Source: Nanobdellati archaeon (GTDB lineage: Archaea; B1Sed10-29; JAGVWA01). Taken from it: a stretch of DNA of 64,000 nt. Shown one piece after another: positions 50,005 to 58,586 of this stretch (the stretch's first letter is position 1; every line of letters starts with the position of its first letter). Position numbers and translations under genes: made by a program. Where the stretch lies: contig JAGVWA010000001.1 in assembly GCA_018304505.1 (NCBI GenBank), positions 1 through 64,000 of the forward strand, read 5' to 3'. The notes below the pieces were generated by a model. The model was not told the DNA's origin and searched no databases. It was given only the letters and a program-made list of their open reading frames with translations.

Positions 50005-50846
50005 AACCGATGGGCATTGACGCTAATGTAAACAAGGCCTGCAGGCAAATATCTAGGCTAGAAATCCAAGGCGCGACCAACACTGCACTGTACGCACTGG
50101 CCAGCCTGAAAAAAGCCAAATTCACAAATTTGAAATCCAACGTCAGGGCATTGCGGAAAACACGGCCAACTGAACCCCTGATGCTTAACGGCCTCGCTTA
50201 CATTTCACAAGGCAGTTCACAAAAGGAAGTGACAGAACTCGCCGACAAGTACAAAATCCTTATTGAAAAATCACACGCAGGGATCGCAAAGCACGGACAG
50301 AAAATCGTTAACAGAAAACACACCGTGCTGACGCACTGCCACTCTTCTACAGTCGAAGCCATCCTTAAGACGGCAAAACCACGCGCTGTGATAGCAACTG
50401 AGACGCGTCCATTATACCAGGGCCACATAACCGCAAGAAACCTTGCGAAACACAAAATCAATGTAACGCAGGTAGTAGACTCTGCAGCAAACGCCATGAT
50501 GAAAAATGCCGATGTTGTCATTGTAGGGTGTGACGCGATAACCAAAAACGCTAGCCTGATAAATAAGATCGGAACCTCCGGTGTTGCCTTGAGTGCCGGG
50601 GAACACGGCGTACCGTTTTACGCTGCCACATCACTGTTGAAATACGACTTGCGAAACGTTCCGATAGAATACCGCGACCCGCGTGAAGTATGGGCAAACC
50701 CACCGCGGGGGGTAAAGATCCTGAATCCCTCATTTGACATAACTGAGTCAAAATTCATCACAAGCTTTATTACCGAAAAGGGATTACTTAAACCAAGGCA
50801 AGTCCCTAAAATGGCAATGAAAACATACCCGTGGATAATTAGGTAG
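50001..50846 (+). CDS. Ribose-1,5-bisphosphate isomerase (eIF2B-like)
   Basis: Produces ribulose-1,5-bisphosphate for RuBisCO. The 281-residue eIF2B-family protein has the catalytic Cys (C113 in VLTHCHSSTVEAIL) and Asp (D178 in VVIVGCDAI), plus the phosphate-binding ATETRPLYQG. It is shorter than Thermococcus enzymes by about 40 residues at the N-terminus. The start is GTG overlapping the rbcL stop, with ATG 50010 as second choice. Adjacent rbcL and AMP phosphorylase confirm this role over translation initiation or methylthioribose use. Confidence 0.9.
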   Translation: MKPMGIDANVNKACRQISRLEIQGATNTALYALASLKKAKFTNLKSNVRALRKTRPTEPLMLNGLAYISQGSSQKEVTELADKYKILIEKSHAGIAKHGQKIVNRKHTVLTHCHSSTVEAILKTAKPRAVIATETRPLYQGHITARNLAKHKINVTQVVDSAANAMMKNADVVIVGCDAITKNASLINKIGTSGVALSAGEHGVPFYAATSLLKYDLRNVPIEYRDPREVWANPPRGVKILNPSFDITESKFITSFITEKGLLKPRQVPKMAMKTYPWIIR

Positions 50847-50852
50847 ATAAAA

Positions 50853-51146
50853 ATGATGGAAAGGCACATTGTTGAAACGAAAAAAGGCGCGGCCTTGGGC
50901 TTTAAATTCAAAATGAACAAGCTGCCATTCATGATGGTAGTAGCAGATAAGGGTTACATGGTAGCGAACTACTTCGACCAGAAGGTGCTGGAGAAAGTCA
51001 ACGACTCAGCCGTACTGTTCACAAACGTAAAAAGCTTCCCGGAAATGCTCAGAGCCAAGCCCGCGTACGTGTCGAAGAAGGCCCAGAAGCTCGGAATAAA
51101 GAAAACCATGACTGGCAAACAGGTTCTGGACGAATTCATTGACTAA
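50853..51146 (+). CDS. DUF1805 family protein
   Basis: A 97-residue protein matching the DUF1805 pattern: KKGAALGFKFKM, FMMVVADKGYMVANYFD, VLEKVNDSAVLFTNVKSFPEML and a C-terminal AQKLGIKKTMTGKQVLDEF. The family's function is unknown. Here it lies in the middle of the AMP-salvage operon, 6 nt after the isomerase gene and 19 nt before AMP phosphorylase, which suggests an accessory or regulatory role in that pathway. Confidence 0.85.
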   Translation: MMERHIVETKKGAALGFKFKMNKLPFMMVVADKGYMVANYFDQKVLEKVNDSAVLFTNVKSFPEMLRAKPAYVSKKAQKLGIKKTMTGKQVLDEFID

Positions 51147-51165
51147 TAAAACTGAGTGAAAGAAC

Positions 51166-52701
51166 ATGGAAGTGAAGCTCAAGCCTAAGTTCATTGATTT
51201 GGAGAGCGGCGGAAAAAACATCGTGATAATCAACACTGAGGACGCGAAGGACATAGACGTGAGCGCCCTCGACAGGGTTTACGTACGCGCAAACGGCAAG
51301 AAAGTGACTGCACTCGTAGATACAAGTTCTACCATGGCGAAGCAGAACGAAATCGGGTTATTCAAGGAAGTCCAAAAAGAACTGCACCTAACAAAAGAAC
51401 CGCAAAGCCTCTCAATCGAAAAAATCGATAAACCAAAGTCTGTCTACCTCATCAGGAAGAAAATGGACAAGGTCCCATTGAAACAGCCAGAAATCGAGAG
51501 CATCATCGAGGATGTAATGAATGACAACTTATCTGAAATAGAACTGACGGCCTTCGTAACGGCAGTATACATTAACGGCTTGAACGAAGAAGAGACCCTT
51601 GCACTAACTAACGAAATAATCAAATCCGGCAGGACCCTCCACTTTCCAAAAAAGGTTGTCCTTGACAAGCACTCTATCGGCGGCGTTCCCGGAAACAGGA
51701 CAACCATGCTGCTGGTGCCGATTATCGCCAGTGCTGGGTTGACGATTCCAAAAACCTCATCGCGAGCCATAACCAGCCCCGCAGGAACAGCAGACGTCAT
51801 GGAAGTCCTGGCGCCAGTAAACCTGACTGAAAAACAGATCATAGACACCATAAACAAAACAAATGGCTGCATCGTCTGGGGCGGCTCAATGAACCTTGCA
51901 GCTGCTGATGACAAACTCATCAAAGTTCGTCATCCCCTAAGTTTGGATCCGCACGGCATGCTGCTTGCCTCGATACTGGCGAAAAAGAAAGCAGTAGGCT
52001 CAACGCACGTGCTCATCGATATCTCTATTGGAAAAGGTGCAAAGATATTCCTGAAGCAGGACGCTGAGAAGCTCGCTGACGAATTTATTAGGTATGGGAA
52101 CCTGCTGAACATGAACGTCGAGTGCATAATAACACCAGGTTACGATCCAATAGGGCAAGCCATTGGGCCAGCACTTGAGGCCCGCGAGATCCTTAGGATT
52201 CTTGAAGGCGAAAACGTCTCGCCTGAGCTGAAAGAAAAGGGAATAGCAATGGCCGGCCTGATGTTGGAAATGGCCGGGCGCGCAAAACACGGCGAAGGCG
52301 AGGCAACCGCACGATCAATCATCGACTCTGGAAAAGCGTTAGAAAAAATGAAAGAAATAATTAAAGCCCAGGGTGGGGACCCTAGTGTTAGTTCAAAAGG
52401 CATAAGGATCGGCAAGAAATCCATGACGATAAAAGCAACGCAAGCTGGCAGGATTCATTACATGAACACACGTGACTTGTCAACTATTGCGCGGGCTGCT
52501 GGGGCTCCAAAAGACATAGGCGCTGGAATTTACTTGTACGTTGAAAAGGGTGACAAAATAACTAAAGGCCAAAACATATTCACGATTTACGCAGAAAGCG
52601 ACAGCAAACTAAAGGCTGCAGAGGAATTGATTGACAAACTGCAACCTGTAGAACTGGAAAAAACCATAATCGGTACTGTATTCAGCAAACACAAAAGCTG
52701 A
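51166..52701 (+). CDS. deoA: AMP phosphorylase
   Basis: Cleaves AMP (and other NMPs) with phosphate to give ribose-1,5-bisphosphate and base, the first step of the pathway with R15P isomerase and RuBisCO. The 511-residue protein has an N-terminal domain of about 85 residues absent from bacterial thymidine phosphorylase, then the family signature VLDKHSIGGVPGNRTTM and SRAITSPAGTADVME. The C-terminal barrel-sandwich domain ends the protein (MTIKATQAGRIHYM). Confidence 0.94.
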   Translation: MEVKLKPKFIDLESGGKNIVIINTEDAKDIDVSALDRVYVRANGKKVTALVDTSSTMAKQNEIGLFKEVQKELHLTKEPQSLSIEKIDKPKSVYLIRKKMDKVPLKQPEIESIIEDVMNDNLSEIELTAFVTAVYINGLNEEETLALTNEIIKSGRTLHFPKKVVLDKHSIGGVPGNRTTMLLVPIIASAGLTIPKTSSRAITSPAGTADVMEVLAPVNLTEKQIIDTINKTNGCIVWGGSMNLAAADDKLIKVRHPLSLDPHGMLLASILAKKKAVGSTHVLIDISIGKGAKIFLKQDAEKLADEFIRYGNLLNMNVECIITPGYDPIGQAIGPALEAREILRILEGENVSPELKEKGIAMAGLMLEMAGRAKHGEGEATARSIIDSGKALEKMKEIIKAQGGDPSVSSKGIRIGKKSMTIKATQAGRIHYMNTRDLSTIARAAGAPKDIGAGIYLYVEKGDKITKGQNIFTIYAESDSKLKAAEELIDKLQPVELEKTIIGTVFSKHKS

Positions 52702-52723
52702 TTCCCATTGCGAGTTCGCTACG

Positions 52724-53332
52724 CTATTTCTTTGAGACGCGTTGCTTCAACAGCTTCACAAAAGACTCCCCATCGATGAAGCGAATGCCCCACTTGTTGG
52801 CCCAGTGCTTTATGCCCTCATCCTGAGTAACTACCCCTGCGTTGAGTTCCTTTGCCAACAGCAACACTTCAAGGTCCTCCGTTGAGTCAAGCATGCCTTG
52901 GCGTATGGCGGTTTTGTATTTTTCCCTCAGCTCGCGGATGATGTCACCCGCGTCTTCCTCTTTGCCCTTTGCGCCTTTAATGACGGCTTTTTCTGCTTCC
53001 CGCAAGCCCCTGTAAAACCTGTTCCTGACTTCATTAACATACTGGTAGATGAATTCTGCCGGTGCCTGCATTTCCAGCGTACTAGGCGACTTCTGGATCG
53101 TGCTGGCGTCCAAGTCCTGGATGATCCTCTTTGGGACTTTTTTGGTGCGCAGCATTTCACTCAGTTCTTGCCAAACAACCGGGGGCGTGTAACACGAAAC
53201 ATTCTTTCCCCTAGCTGCGCTTATCAACTCTGTCATGTCCTTGATGTGCTTCATTATCTGCGCTTTGTTCTTTGTGCCAATGCCTGTAAATGCCGATGTA
53301 TCGAGTACGAAGTACTCTTTTGTTTTCGCCAT
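52724..53332 (-). CDS. RNA ligase partner protein (PIN domain)
   Basis: A 202-residue PIN-fold protein of the archaeal RNA-ligase-partner family. It has the acids of the PIN site (YFVLDTSAFTG, VVWQELSEML, DSTEDLEVLLLAKEL and VTQDEGIKHWA). The long central helices with VRNRFYRGLREAE are specific to this family. The ATP-dependent RNA ligase gene that usually sits beside it is not in the window, and the neighbours are AMP phosphorylase (convergent) and a hypothetical gene. Confidence 0.85.
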   Translation of the reverse strand: MAKTKEYFVLDTSAFTGIGTKNKAQIMKHIKDMTELISAARGKNVSCYTPPVVWQELSEMLRTKKVPKRIIQDLDASTIQKSPSTLEMQAPAEFIYQYVNEVRNRFYRGLREAEKAVIKGAKGKEEDAGDIIRELREKYKTAIRQGMLDSTEDLEVLLLAKELNAGVVTQDEGIKHWANKWGIRFIDGESFVKLLKQRVSKK

Positions 53333-53380
53333 GAACTACAAAAGTATCCTGGATTTAAAAGCATTCGTCTGCCATGCAAG

Positions 53381-53722
53381 TCAAACCGATATTAGCGTTT
53401 GTATCAGCTTCTTTACTTGATCTTTTTTAGCAAGCACTTGCTTCGCATGTTTTATCGCGTGCAGCATGTCCTCTTCAGTGTGCAGTTCCTGGGTGTGCGG
53501 CTCAACATAAAAAAAGTCCTCGTCCTCTTTCAGGCCTTGCAGCCTTTGAAAAATTTCTTTCTCGCTTTCAGAAAGTTTTTTCTCAACGGAGTGCGCGTTT
53601 TTTATGAGCGCTTCCCAAGTATACAATTCATAGAAGCGTTTTTCACCGCAGTATTCCGCTAACTGATCAATTAGGTCATAGTACTTGTTGAACAACTCCT
53701 GATTCCGGATGTCTTCTTCCAT
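53381..53722 (-). CDS. Uncharacterised small helical protein
   Basis: A 113-residue, mostly helical, acidic protein with an aromatic segment (DEDFFYVEPHTQELHTEEDM) in the middle. No known domain is seen. It lies between the aminotransferase and the RNA-ligase-partner gene on the same strand with gaps of 29 and 48 bp, so it is probably co-transcribed with them. Confidence 0.6.
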   Translation of the reverse strand: MEEDIRNQELFNKYYDLIDQLAEYCGEKRFYELYTWEALIKNAHSVEKKLSESEKEIFQRLQGLKEDEDFFYVEPHTQELHTEEDMLHAIKHAKQVLAKKDQVKKLIQTLISV

Positions 53723-53751
53723 TTAATCACATAATTCTAATCACGCAAGCT

Positions 53752-55050
53752 TCACACGCTGACTTCTGAGTAACGCTCGGCTCTGGTAATGCGTTTTGGG
53801 TGTTCCCATATCTGCACCAGCGACTCTTCTATTACCCTCATTGCGGCATTGGCGTCCTCTTCTGTAATGATGTACGGCGGAATTAATCTAACTCCTTGCT
53901 TGCCCGCACCCAAAATCAGCAGCCCCCTGCGAACTGATTCAGCAACAAGCTTGTCCCTCGCGTCTTTTGAAGGCATATCGAAGGCCATCTTCAAATCAAT
54001 GCCGCGAATGTTCGTGATTTCCGGATGGCGGGTCTGCATGTCCTCTAAAACTTTCTTAATGTACGCTCCCATCTTTTCATTGTGCTGCAGTAGCTTTTCC
54101 TTTTTTATGATTTTTATTGTCTGCAAACCAGCAACAAGGTCAACCAATTGACCGCCACCCCACGTTGAACTGATGACGCCTGGCTGGTTCGGGAACATGC
54201 TCTTCGACGCGATCGTGGCCCCAACTTGCAGCGCCTTGGCAGCTGTCATCACGTCCGGCTTGATGTCAAAGTGCTCGTGGGCCCACCATTTTCCAGTGCG
54301 CCCCATGCCTGCTTGCACTTCATCCATAATCAACGGAATGCGATTACGCTTGGTGATCCTACGAATGCCTTGCACCATCTGCTTACTCGGAATGTTGTAG
54401 CCGCCTTCTCCCTGTATTGGCTCCATCATCACAAATGCAATGTTGCTCGCATCAACTTCCTCTAAGACAATGCGCTCTAACACATCCGACGCCTTATCGG
54501 TAAACGGCAGCCTGAACATTGGCAGCATCGGGAAGTCCTGGCTGTATATCTTTTTCGAATTCGTCAATGACAATGCGCCGAGGGTGCGGCCGTGGAACGC
54601 GCCCTCAAAACCAATGCCCACCTTGGCTTTTTTTTCTTTTTTATAGCATATTTTCATGGCGTTCTCGACAGCCTCGGCCCCGCTGTTAATGAAGAAAGCA
54701 GCATCCATGCCCTTTGGCGTTATAGTTAGTAGTTCTTCCAGTAGGTCGAGGTGTTCCTTGATGACGTAATCGGGCGCAGCGACCTTCAACGGGTAAACAC
54801 TGCGGCAAATGTCCTCCGTGACAATGCGCATTTCAGGATGGTTGTACCCCAAGGGTGAACTGGCAATATGCGAAGCGAAATCCAAAAAGACGTTGCCGTC
54901 GAGGTCTTTCAGGTACGCGCCTTCACCTTGTTTACTCATGACCAATGGAAACGGCATGCCGTAGCCGCCATCGAGCTTCTTCATTTTTTCTAAAATGCGC
55001 GCCGACTTCGGTCCAGGAAGCTTCTTGCCGACTTTTATTTTCCACGCCAT
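53752..55050 (-). CDS. Class III aminotransferase (GABA/ornithine type)
   Basis: A 432-residue PLP enzyme of the ornithine/4-aminobutyrate family. The cofactor-binding segments are present: INSGAEAVENAMKIC, the aspartate in LIMDEVQAGMGRTG and the Schiff-base lysine in TAAKALQVGA. The substrate cannot be decided; archaeal relatives include GABA, lysine or ornithine aminotransferases and amino-acid racemases. It is divergent from the thioredoxin lipoprotein gene at 55129. Confidence 0.9.
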   Translation of the reverse strand: MAWKIKVGKKLPGPKSARILEKMKKLDGGYGMPFPLVMSKQGEGAYLKDLDGNVFLDFASHIASSPLGYNHPEMRIVTEDICRSVYPLKVAAPDYVIKEHLDLLEELLTITPKGMDAAFFINSGAEAVENAMKICYKKEKKAKVGIGFEGAFHGRTLGALSLTNSKKIYSQDFPMLPMFRLPFTDKASDVLERIVLEEVDASNIAFVMMEPIQGEGGYNIPSKQMVQGIRRITKRNRIPLIMDEVQAGMGRTGKWWAHEHFDIKPDVMTAAKALQVGATIASKSMFPNQPGVISSTWGGGQLVDLVAGLQTIKIIKKEKLLQHNEKMGAYIKKVLEDMQTRHPEITNIRGIDLKMAFDMPSKDARDKLVAESVRRGLLILGAGKQGVRLIPPYIITEEDANAAMRVIEESLVQIWEHPKRITRAERYSEVSV

Positions 55051-55097
55051 AGCCTAATCAATCCCTCGAATAATAAATAACCTATGGTACACGCAAC

Positions 55098-55108
55098 TTT
55101 TTTAAATA
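55098..55108 (+). promoter_or_regulatory. TATA box of the exported thiol-redox operon
   Basis: TTTTTTAAATA about 25 bp before ATG 55129; probably drives the run of closely spaced genes from 55129 to 61230. Confidence 0.55.
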
Positions 55109-55128
55109 ACTGACGAATAACACCACTA

Positions 55129-55680
55129 ATGAAAGTAATGAAAGGTTTATTGTTACTGCTTCTTGTGCTGTTAGCCGTGGCTGCGGGATGCGTGCAACCC
55201 GCAAGCACCCAAAAAACAGCTCCTGGCGACAACATTAGCTACGGCCCTGATAACTGGCGGAACATCGAAGTCACTGATGTCACTACTGGAGAAACATTCA
55301 CGCTGAGCGACTTCAGTGGCCAATACTTGCTCATCGAAACCTTCGCAGTGTGGTGCCCAACCTGCCTAAGCCAACAGATAGAAATCGCGAAGATGCGGCA
55401 AAGCAGTGATGATCCGGCATTGCATTTTTCGCTTGACGTTGACCCAAGCGAAGACGAGAACCGAGTTAGGGAACACCTGGAGAGGTATAGCTTTGACTGG
55501 GTTTTCGTTGTAGCTCCAAGGGAAATGTCGCAGTCACTTGTTGACGAATTCGGCGTAACTATCGTTAATGCACCAAGCGCCCCAATGATCCTAATGTGCC
55601 CTGACGGATCTGCACGGCTCTTGAGAACCGGCGTGAAGCCAGCAGGCGAACTGGCAAGCGAAATAGAAAAAGGCTGCTGA
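55129..55680 (+). CDS. TlpA/ResA-like thioredoxin lipoprotein
   Basis: A 183-residue exported thioredoxin. A basic start and Leu-rich signal end in a lipobox-like VAAGC, with C21 as possible lipid anchor. The mature domain has the active site WCPTC (C76, C79) and a later VNAPSAPMIL cis-Pro region. It should keep extracytoplasmic thiols reduced with electrons from the CcdA protein encoded 10 nt downstream. It is the first gene of the island. Confidence 0.85.
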   Translation: MKVMKGLLLLLLVLLAVAAGCVQPASTQKTAPGDNISYGPDNWRNIEVTDVTTGETFTLSDFSGQYLLIETFAVWCPTCLSQQIEIAKMRQSSDDPALHFSLDVDPSEDENRVREHLERYSFDWVFVVAPREMSQSLVDEFGVTIVNAPSAPMILMCPDGSARLLRTGVKPAGELASEIEKGC

Positions 55681-55690
55681 TGATGATATC

Positions 55691-56368
55691 ATGGTGAATT
55701 TTTTAGTTGACATAACGACATCATTCATACTGGGCTTGCTGACGCCAACAACAGCAGCATGTGTATTACCATTGTATCCTGGATTCCTGGTTTATTTAAC
55801 AGCGGCGCTTGGCGAGAAGTCAAACAAAAAACGGCTGGCCACCTTTGGCTTGGTCATCAGCAGCGGCGTTGTTGTGTTCATGCTTCTCCTTGGCCTGATT
55901 TTCAGCACCATTCTCCAAGTTTCACTAACAAACGTCATAGGCATCGTGTCGCCCATCGCGTTCTTTATCCTACTAATAATTAGCCTGTTGCTGATTTTCG
56001 ACATCGACATTGGCAGCAAGTTGCCGAGAATCGCTACGCCAAGAACCAAAAATCCATTAGCACATGCTTTCATTTATGGTTTCTTTTTCGGCGCCATTGT
56101 CGTGCCATGCAATCCGGCTTTCATCGCAGCAATGCTAGCCCGGACTGCAGCTGTAATGAACTTTATCGCCAATGTATTCAACTTCTTGGCTTTTGGGGTT
56201 GGAATGGCTGCGCCCCTAATAGCGTTTTCCCTGCTATCAACAACAAAAACGCAATCGATAATAACCTTCTTGGCAAAGAACACGCGCAAGATAAACTTAG
56301 CGTCAGGTTTAATAATGCTCGGCGTTTCTGTTTACTACCTGGTATTCGTATTCCGTGTGCTTGGGTAA
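55691..56368 (+). CDS. ccdA: CcdA-type thiol-reductant carrier (normal order)
   Basis: A 225-residue six-helix protein of the CcdA/DsbD-beta family. Helix 1 carries TPTTAACVLPLYPGFLVYL (Cys where the usual motif is PCVLPL, with Ala replacing Pro) and helix 4 carries IVVPCNPAFIAAML. It passes electrons from cytoplasmic thioredoxin to the lipoprotein encoded just upstream. This gene keeps the standard helix order and so serves as the internal control for the permuted copy at 57822. Confidence 0.88.
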   Translation: MVNFLVDITTSFILGLLTPTTAACVLPLYPGFLVYLTAALGEKSNKKRLATFGLVISSGVVVFMLLLGLIFSTILQVSLTNVIGIVSPIAFFILLIISLLLIFDIDIGSKLPRIATPRTKNPLAHAFIYGFFFGAIVVPCNPAFIAAMLARTAAVMNFIANVFNFLAFGVGMAAPLIAFSLLSTTKTQSIITFLAKNTRKINLASGLIMLGVSVYYLVFVFRVLG

Positions 56369-56386
56369 TAATTATAGGGGGATAAC

Positions 56387-56767
56387 ATGAATTTAATGAA
56401 ACAGTATGAAGACACATCGAAAAAAATCTCGCGGGAGAGCTACAGGCTCCTGATTAGCGGAAAATTCATCGCAGTATTCGCCATCGGCGCAATGCTGAGC
56501 AGGCAACTGTTCCTGTACGCGTATTTCATAATGATGGCGTCAGTGCTTCTCGTTTTGGCTTACACGCAGATCAGCCTTGTACATTGGCATGGAAATCAAA
56601 AAACGCCATACAAGACGCATGTGATAGGCAGCCTCGGTGCCATGTTGCTTGTGCTATTCTTCGGAATCCAATCTCCACAAATGCCCTACCCGATATATGT
56701 CCTCCTGCTAGGGGTTCTATTCGGCATTCCCGCGTTACGCGACATTCTAAACCGGAGTAAAAAATGA
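56387..56767 (+). CDS. Small membrane protein of the thiol-redox operon
   Basis: A 126-residue protein with three or four hydrophobic helices (SGKFIAVFAIGAMLSRQ, LYAYFIMMASVLLVLAY, HVIGSLGAMLLVLFFGI, IYVLLLGVLFGIP) and no Cys. No family is recognised. It starts 18 nt after ccdA and overlaps the DUF3179 gene by 4 bp (ATGA), so it belongs to the operon. Confidence 0.65.
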   Translation: MNLMKQYEDTSKKISRESYRLLISGKFIAVFAIGAMLSRQLFLYAYFIMMASVLLVLAYTQISLVHWHGNQKTPYKTHVIGSLGAMLLVLFFGIQSPQMPYPIYVLLLGVLFGIPALRDILNRSKK

Positions 56768-57816
56768 AAGCATGGATACTACTCACTATTATCCTGCTAT
56801 CGTCGGCTTGCGTAGCTCCAACAACGGGAGAACCGACCTACCCAAGCTTGCCTGAAGGCATACCCCCCGTGTTTGACAATGACATAAGCACGCCGGGAGA
56901 CGTTGACATGCCGACAGACACGTCAATTATGAATGAGCGCGTAAGGCAAGACGAAATCAAGATCACGGGGCGCGGAGTAAAATACTTAATCGAGCCGAGC
57001 AAAATCATGAGCGGCGGGCCACCAAAAGACGGCATACCAAGCATTGACAACCCGAAGTTCATCTCGGTGGAAGAAGCAGACAAATGGATACAAGACAACG
57101 AACTGATACTCGCAATCATACACAAAGGCGTCACGCGGGTTTACCCGTTGCAGATACTGGTGTGGCATGAAATAGTCAATGACGAAATCGCCGGGGACCC
57201 ATTGCTTATTACATACTGCCCGCTATGCGGCTCGGGAATCGCCTTTGAAGGGAAAATCGACGGCCAGCGCGTAGAGTTTGGCACATCTGGAAAATTGTAC
57301 AACTCAAACCTGGTGATGTATGACCGGAAAACCGATTCTTACTGGACACAAATAGATGGCCTAGCAGTCGTTGGGCCATTGGCAGGGACGAAATTAAAAC
57401 CAGTATCCATAGACACGGTTTCATGGCGAGACTGGAAAGCCGCACACCCAGATTCACAGGTGTTATCACAAGACACTGGCCACGCACGGCCATATGGCGT
57501 CGATCCTTACGGCAACTACTATGAAGACAGCTTCTTGCTGTTTCCAGTCGAGAACTCTGACGACCGGATACACCCAAAGACCCAAGTATTCGGAATCGAA
57601 ATAAACGGTGTATACAAGGCTTACAAGGAAGACGACTTAAAAGAACTTGGAACAATTACCGACAGGGTAAACAACGTCAACATCAAACTAGAAAGAATGA
57701 GCGATGGCAGGGTCAGCGTAACCAATACAGACGCGGGCGAGGAGATTGTGAAAGAAGTTGACTTCTGGTTCGCGTGGTACGCCTTCCACCCAACAACAGG
57801 ACTATACGAAAGGTGA
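56764..57816 (+). CDS. Exported DUF3179 protein
   Basis: A 350-residue protein with a signal peptide and possible lipobox (LLSSACVAP). It belongs to DUF3179: DNPKFISVEEADKWI, IIHKGVTRVYPLQILVWHEIVND, the double-Cys motif TYCPLCGSGIAFEGK, TSGKLYNSNLVMYDR and SYWTQIDG-AV are all family landmarks. Function is unknown. The CPLC pair could be a redox or metal site that depends on the thiol carriers encoded beside it. Overlaps the previous gene by 4 bp. Confidence 0.88.
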   Translation: MKAWILLTIILLSSACVAPTTGEPTYPSLPEGIPPVFDNDISTPGDVDMPTDTSIMNERVRQDEIKITGRGVKYLIEPSKIMSGGPPKDGIPSIDNPKFISVEEADKWIQDNELILAIIHKGVTRVYPLQILVWHEIVNDEIAGDPLLITYCPLCGSGIAFEGKIDGQRVEFGTSGKLYNSNLVMYDRKTDSYWTQIDGLAVVGPLAGTKLKPVSIDTVSWRDWKAAHPDSQVLSQDTGHARPYGVDPYGNYYEDSFLLFPVENSDDRIHPKTQVFGIEINGVYKAYKEDDLKELGTITDRVNNVNIKLERMSDGRVSVTNTDAGEEIVKEVDFWFAWYAFHPTTGLYER

Positions 57817-57821
57817 TTTGG

Positions 57822-58586
57822 ATGACAAAGAAAATTCAACAAAAGCGCGATCAAAAAAAGCGAGACTGGAACCTATTCATTAACAGCATGTTCTTCGTCT
57901 TAGGCTTCTCAGTAATATTCTCCATACTCGGCGTGTTGCTACAGAGCACGCTTTCAAGCGCGTCTTACGAAATCCAACTCTGGCTTGGCCGCATCGGAGG
58001 CACTGTAATCATCTTGTTCGGCATCTACCTACTCGGATTAATCCGAATTCCATTACTTGAACAGGAACACAAGTTCCAGATCAAAAGAAAATTCAAGTAT
58101 TCCTACCTAACGAGTTTTGTTTTCGGCGCAGCATTCGCCGTGGGCTGGACACCATGCGTCGGGCCGATACTCGGCGCGATCCTGGGCTTGGCAGTAACGC
58201 AACCAGGAACAGCATTCTTGCTAATGCTTTCCTATTCATTGGGCTTAGGAATCCCATTCCTCGTCGTAGGCTTGTTTGGGGATGAAGCAAAACGATTTGT
58301 GCAAACACCACCAAGGTGGCTCGGATACCTTAACACCGTATTCGCCATATTATTGATACTGTTAGGCATTCTGGTTTTCACGAACATGCTCAATCTAATT
58401 GCGAGTTTTCCGTTGGCTTCCAAAATCCTCTTAGACCTTCAAGTCGCAACAGCTGTCACGTCTAGCACTTTGAACATTGGCATTGCCTTCTTTGCTGGCC
58501 TTGTATCATTCTTGAGCCCCTGCGTTCTACCGTTAATTCCAGCATTCCTAGCCTACTTGGCAAGCACTGGTGCGAAAAAACGATGA
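57822..58586 (+). CDS. Circularly permuted CcdA-like protein
   Basis: A 254-residue CcdA-family membrane protein whose first helix is at the wrong end. It opens with what is helix 2 in normal CcdA (FFVLGFSVIFSILGV, residues 24-38), continues through helix 4 with GWTPCVGPILGAIL (C112), and ends with NIGIAFFAGLVSF and LSPCVLPLIPAFLAYL (C234), the usual helix 1. Both Pro-Cys sites are intact. A GTG and an ATG upstream in frame add no helix. It overlaps the next gene, a DipZ-like thioredoxin, by 4 bp. Confidence 0.85.
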   Translation: MTKKIQQKRDQKKRDWNLFINSMFFVLGFSVIFSILGVLLQSTLSSASYEIQLWLGRIGGTVIILFGIYLLGLIRIPLLEQEHKFQIKRKFKYSYLTSFVFGAAFAVGWTPCVGPILGAILGLAVTQPGTAFLLMLSYSLGLGIPFLVVGLFGDEAKRFVQTPPRWLGYLNTVFAILLILLGILVFTNMLNLIASFPLASKILLDLQVATAVTSSTLNIGIAFFAGLVSFLSPCVLPLIPAFLAYLASTGAKKR

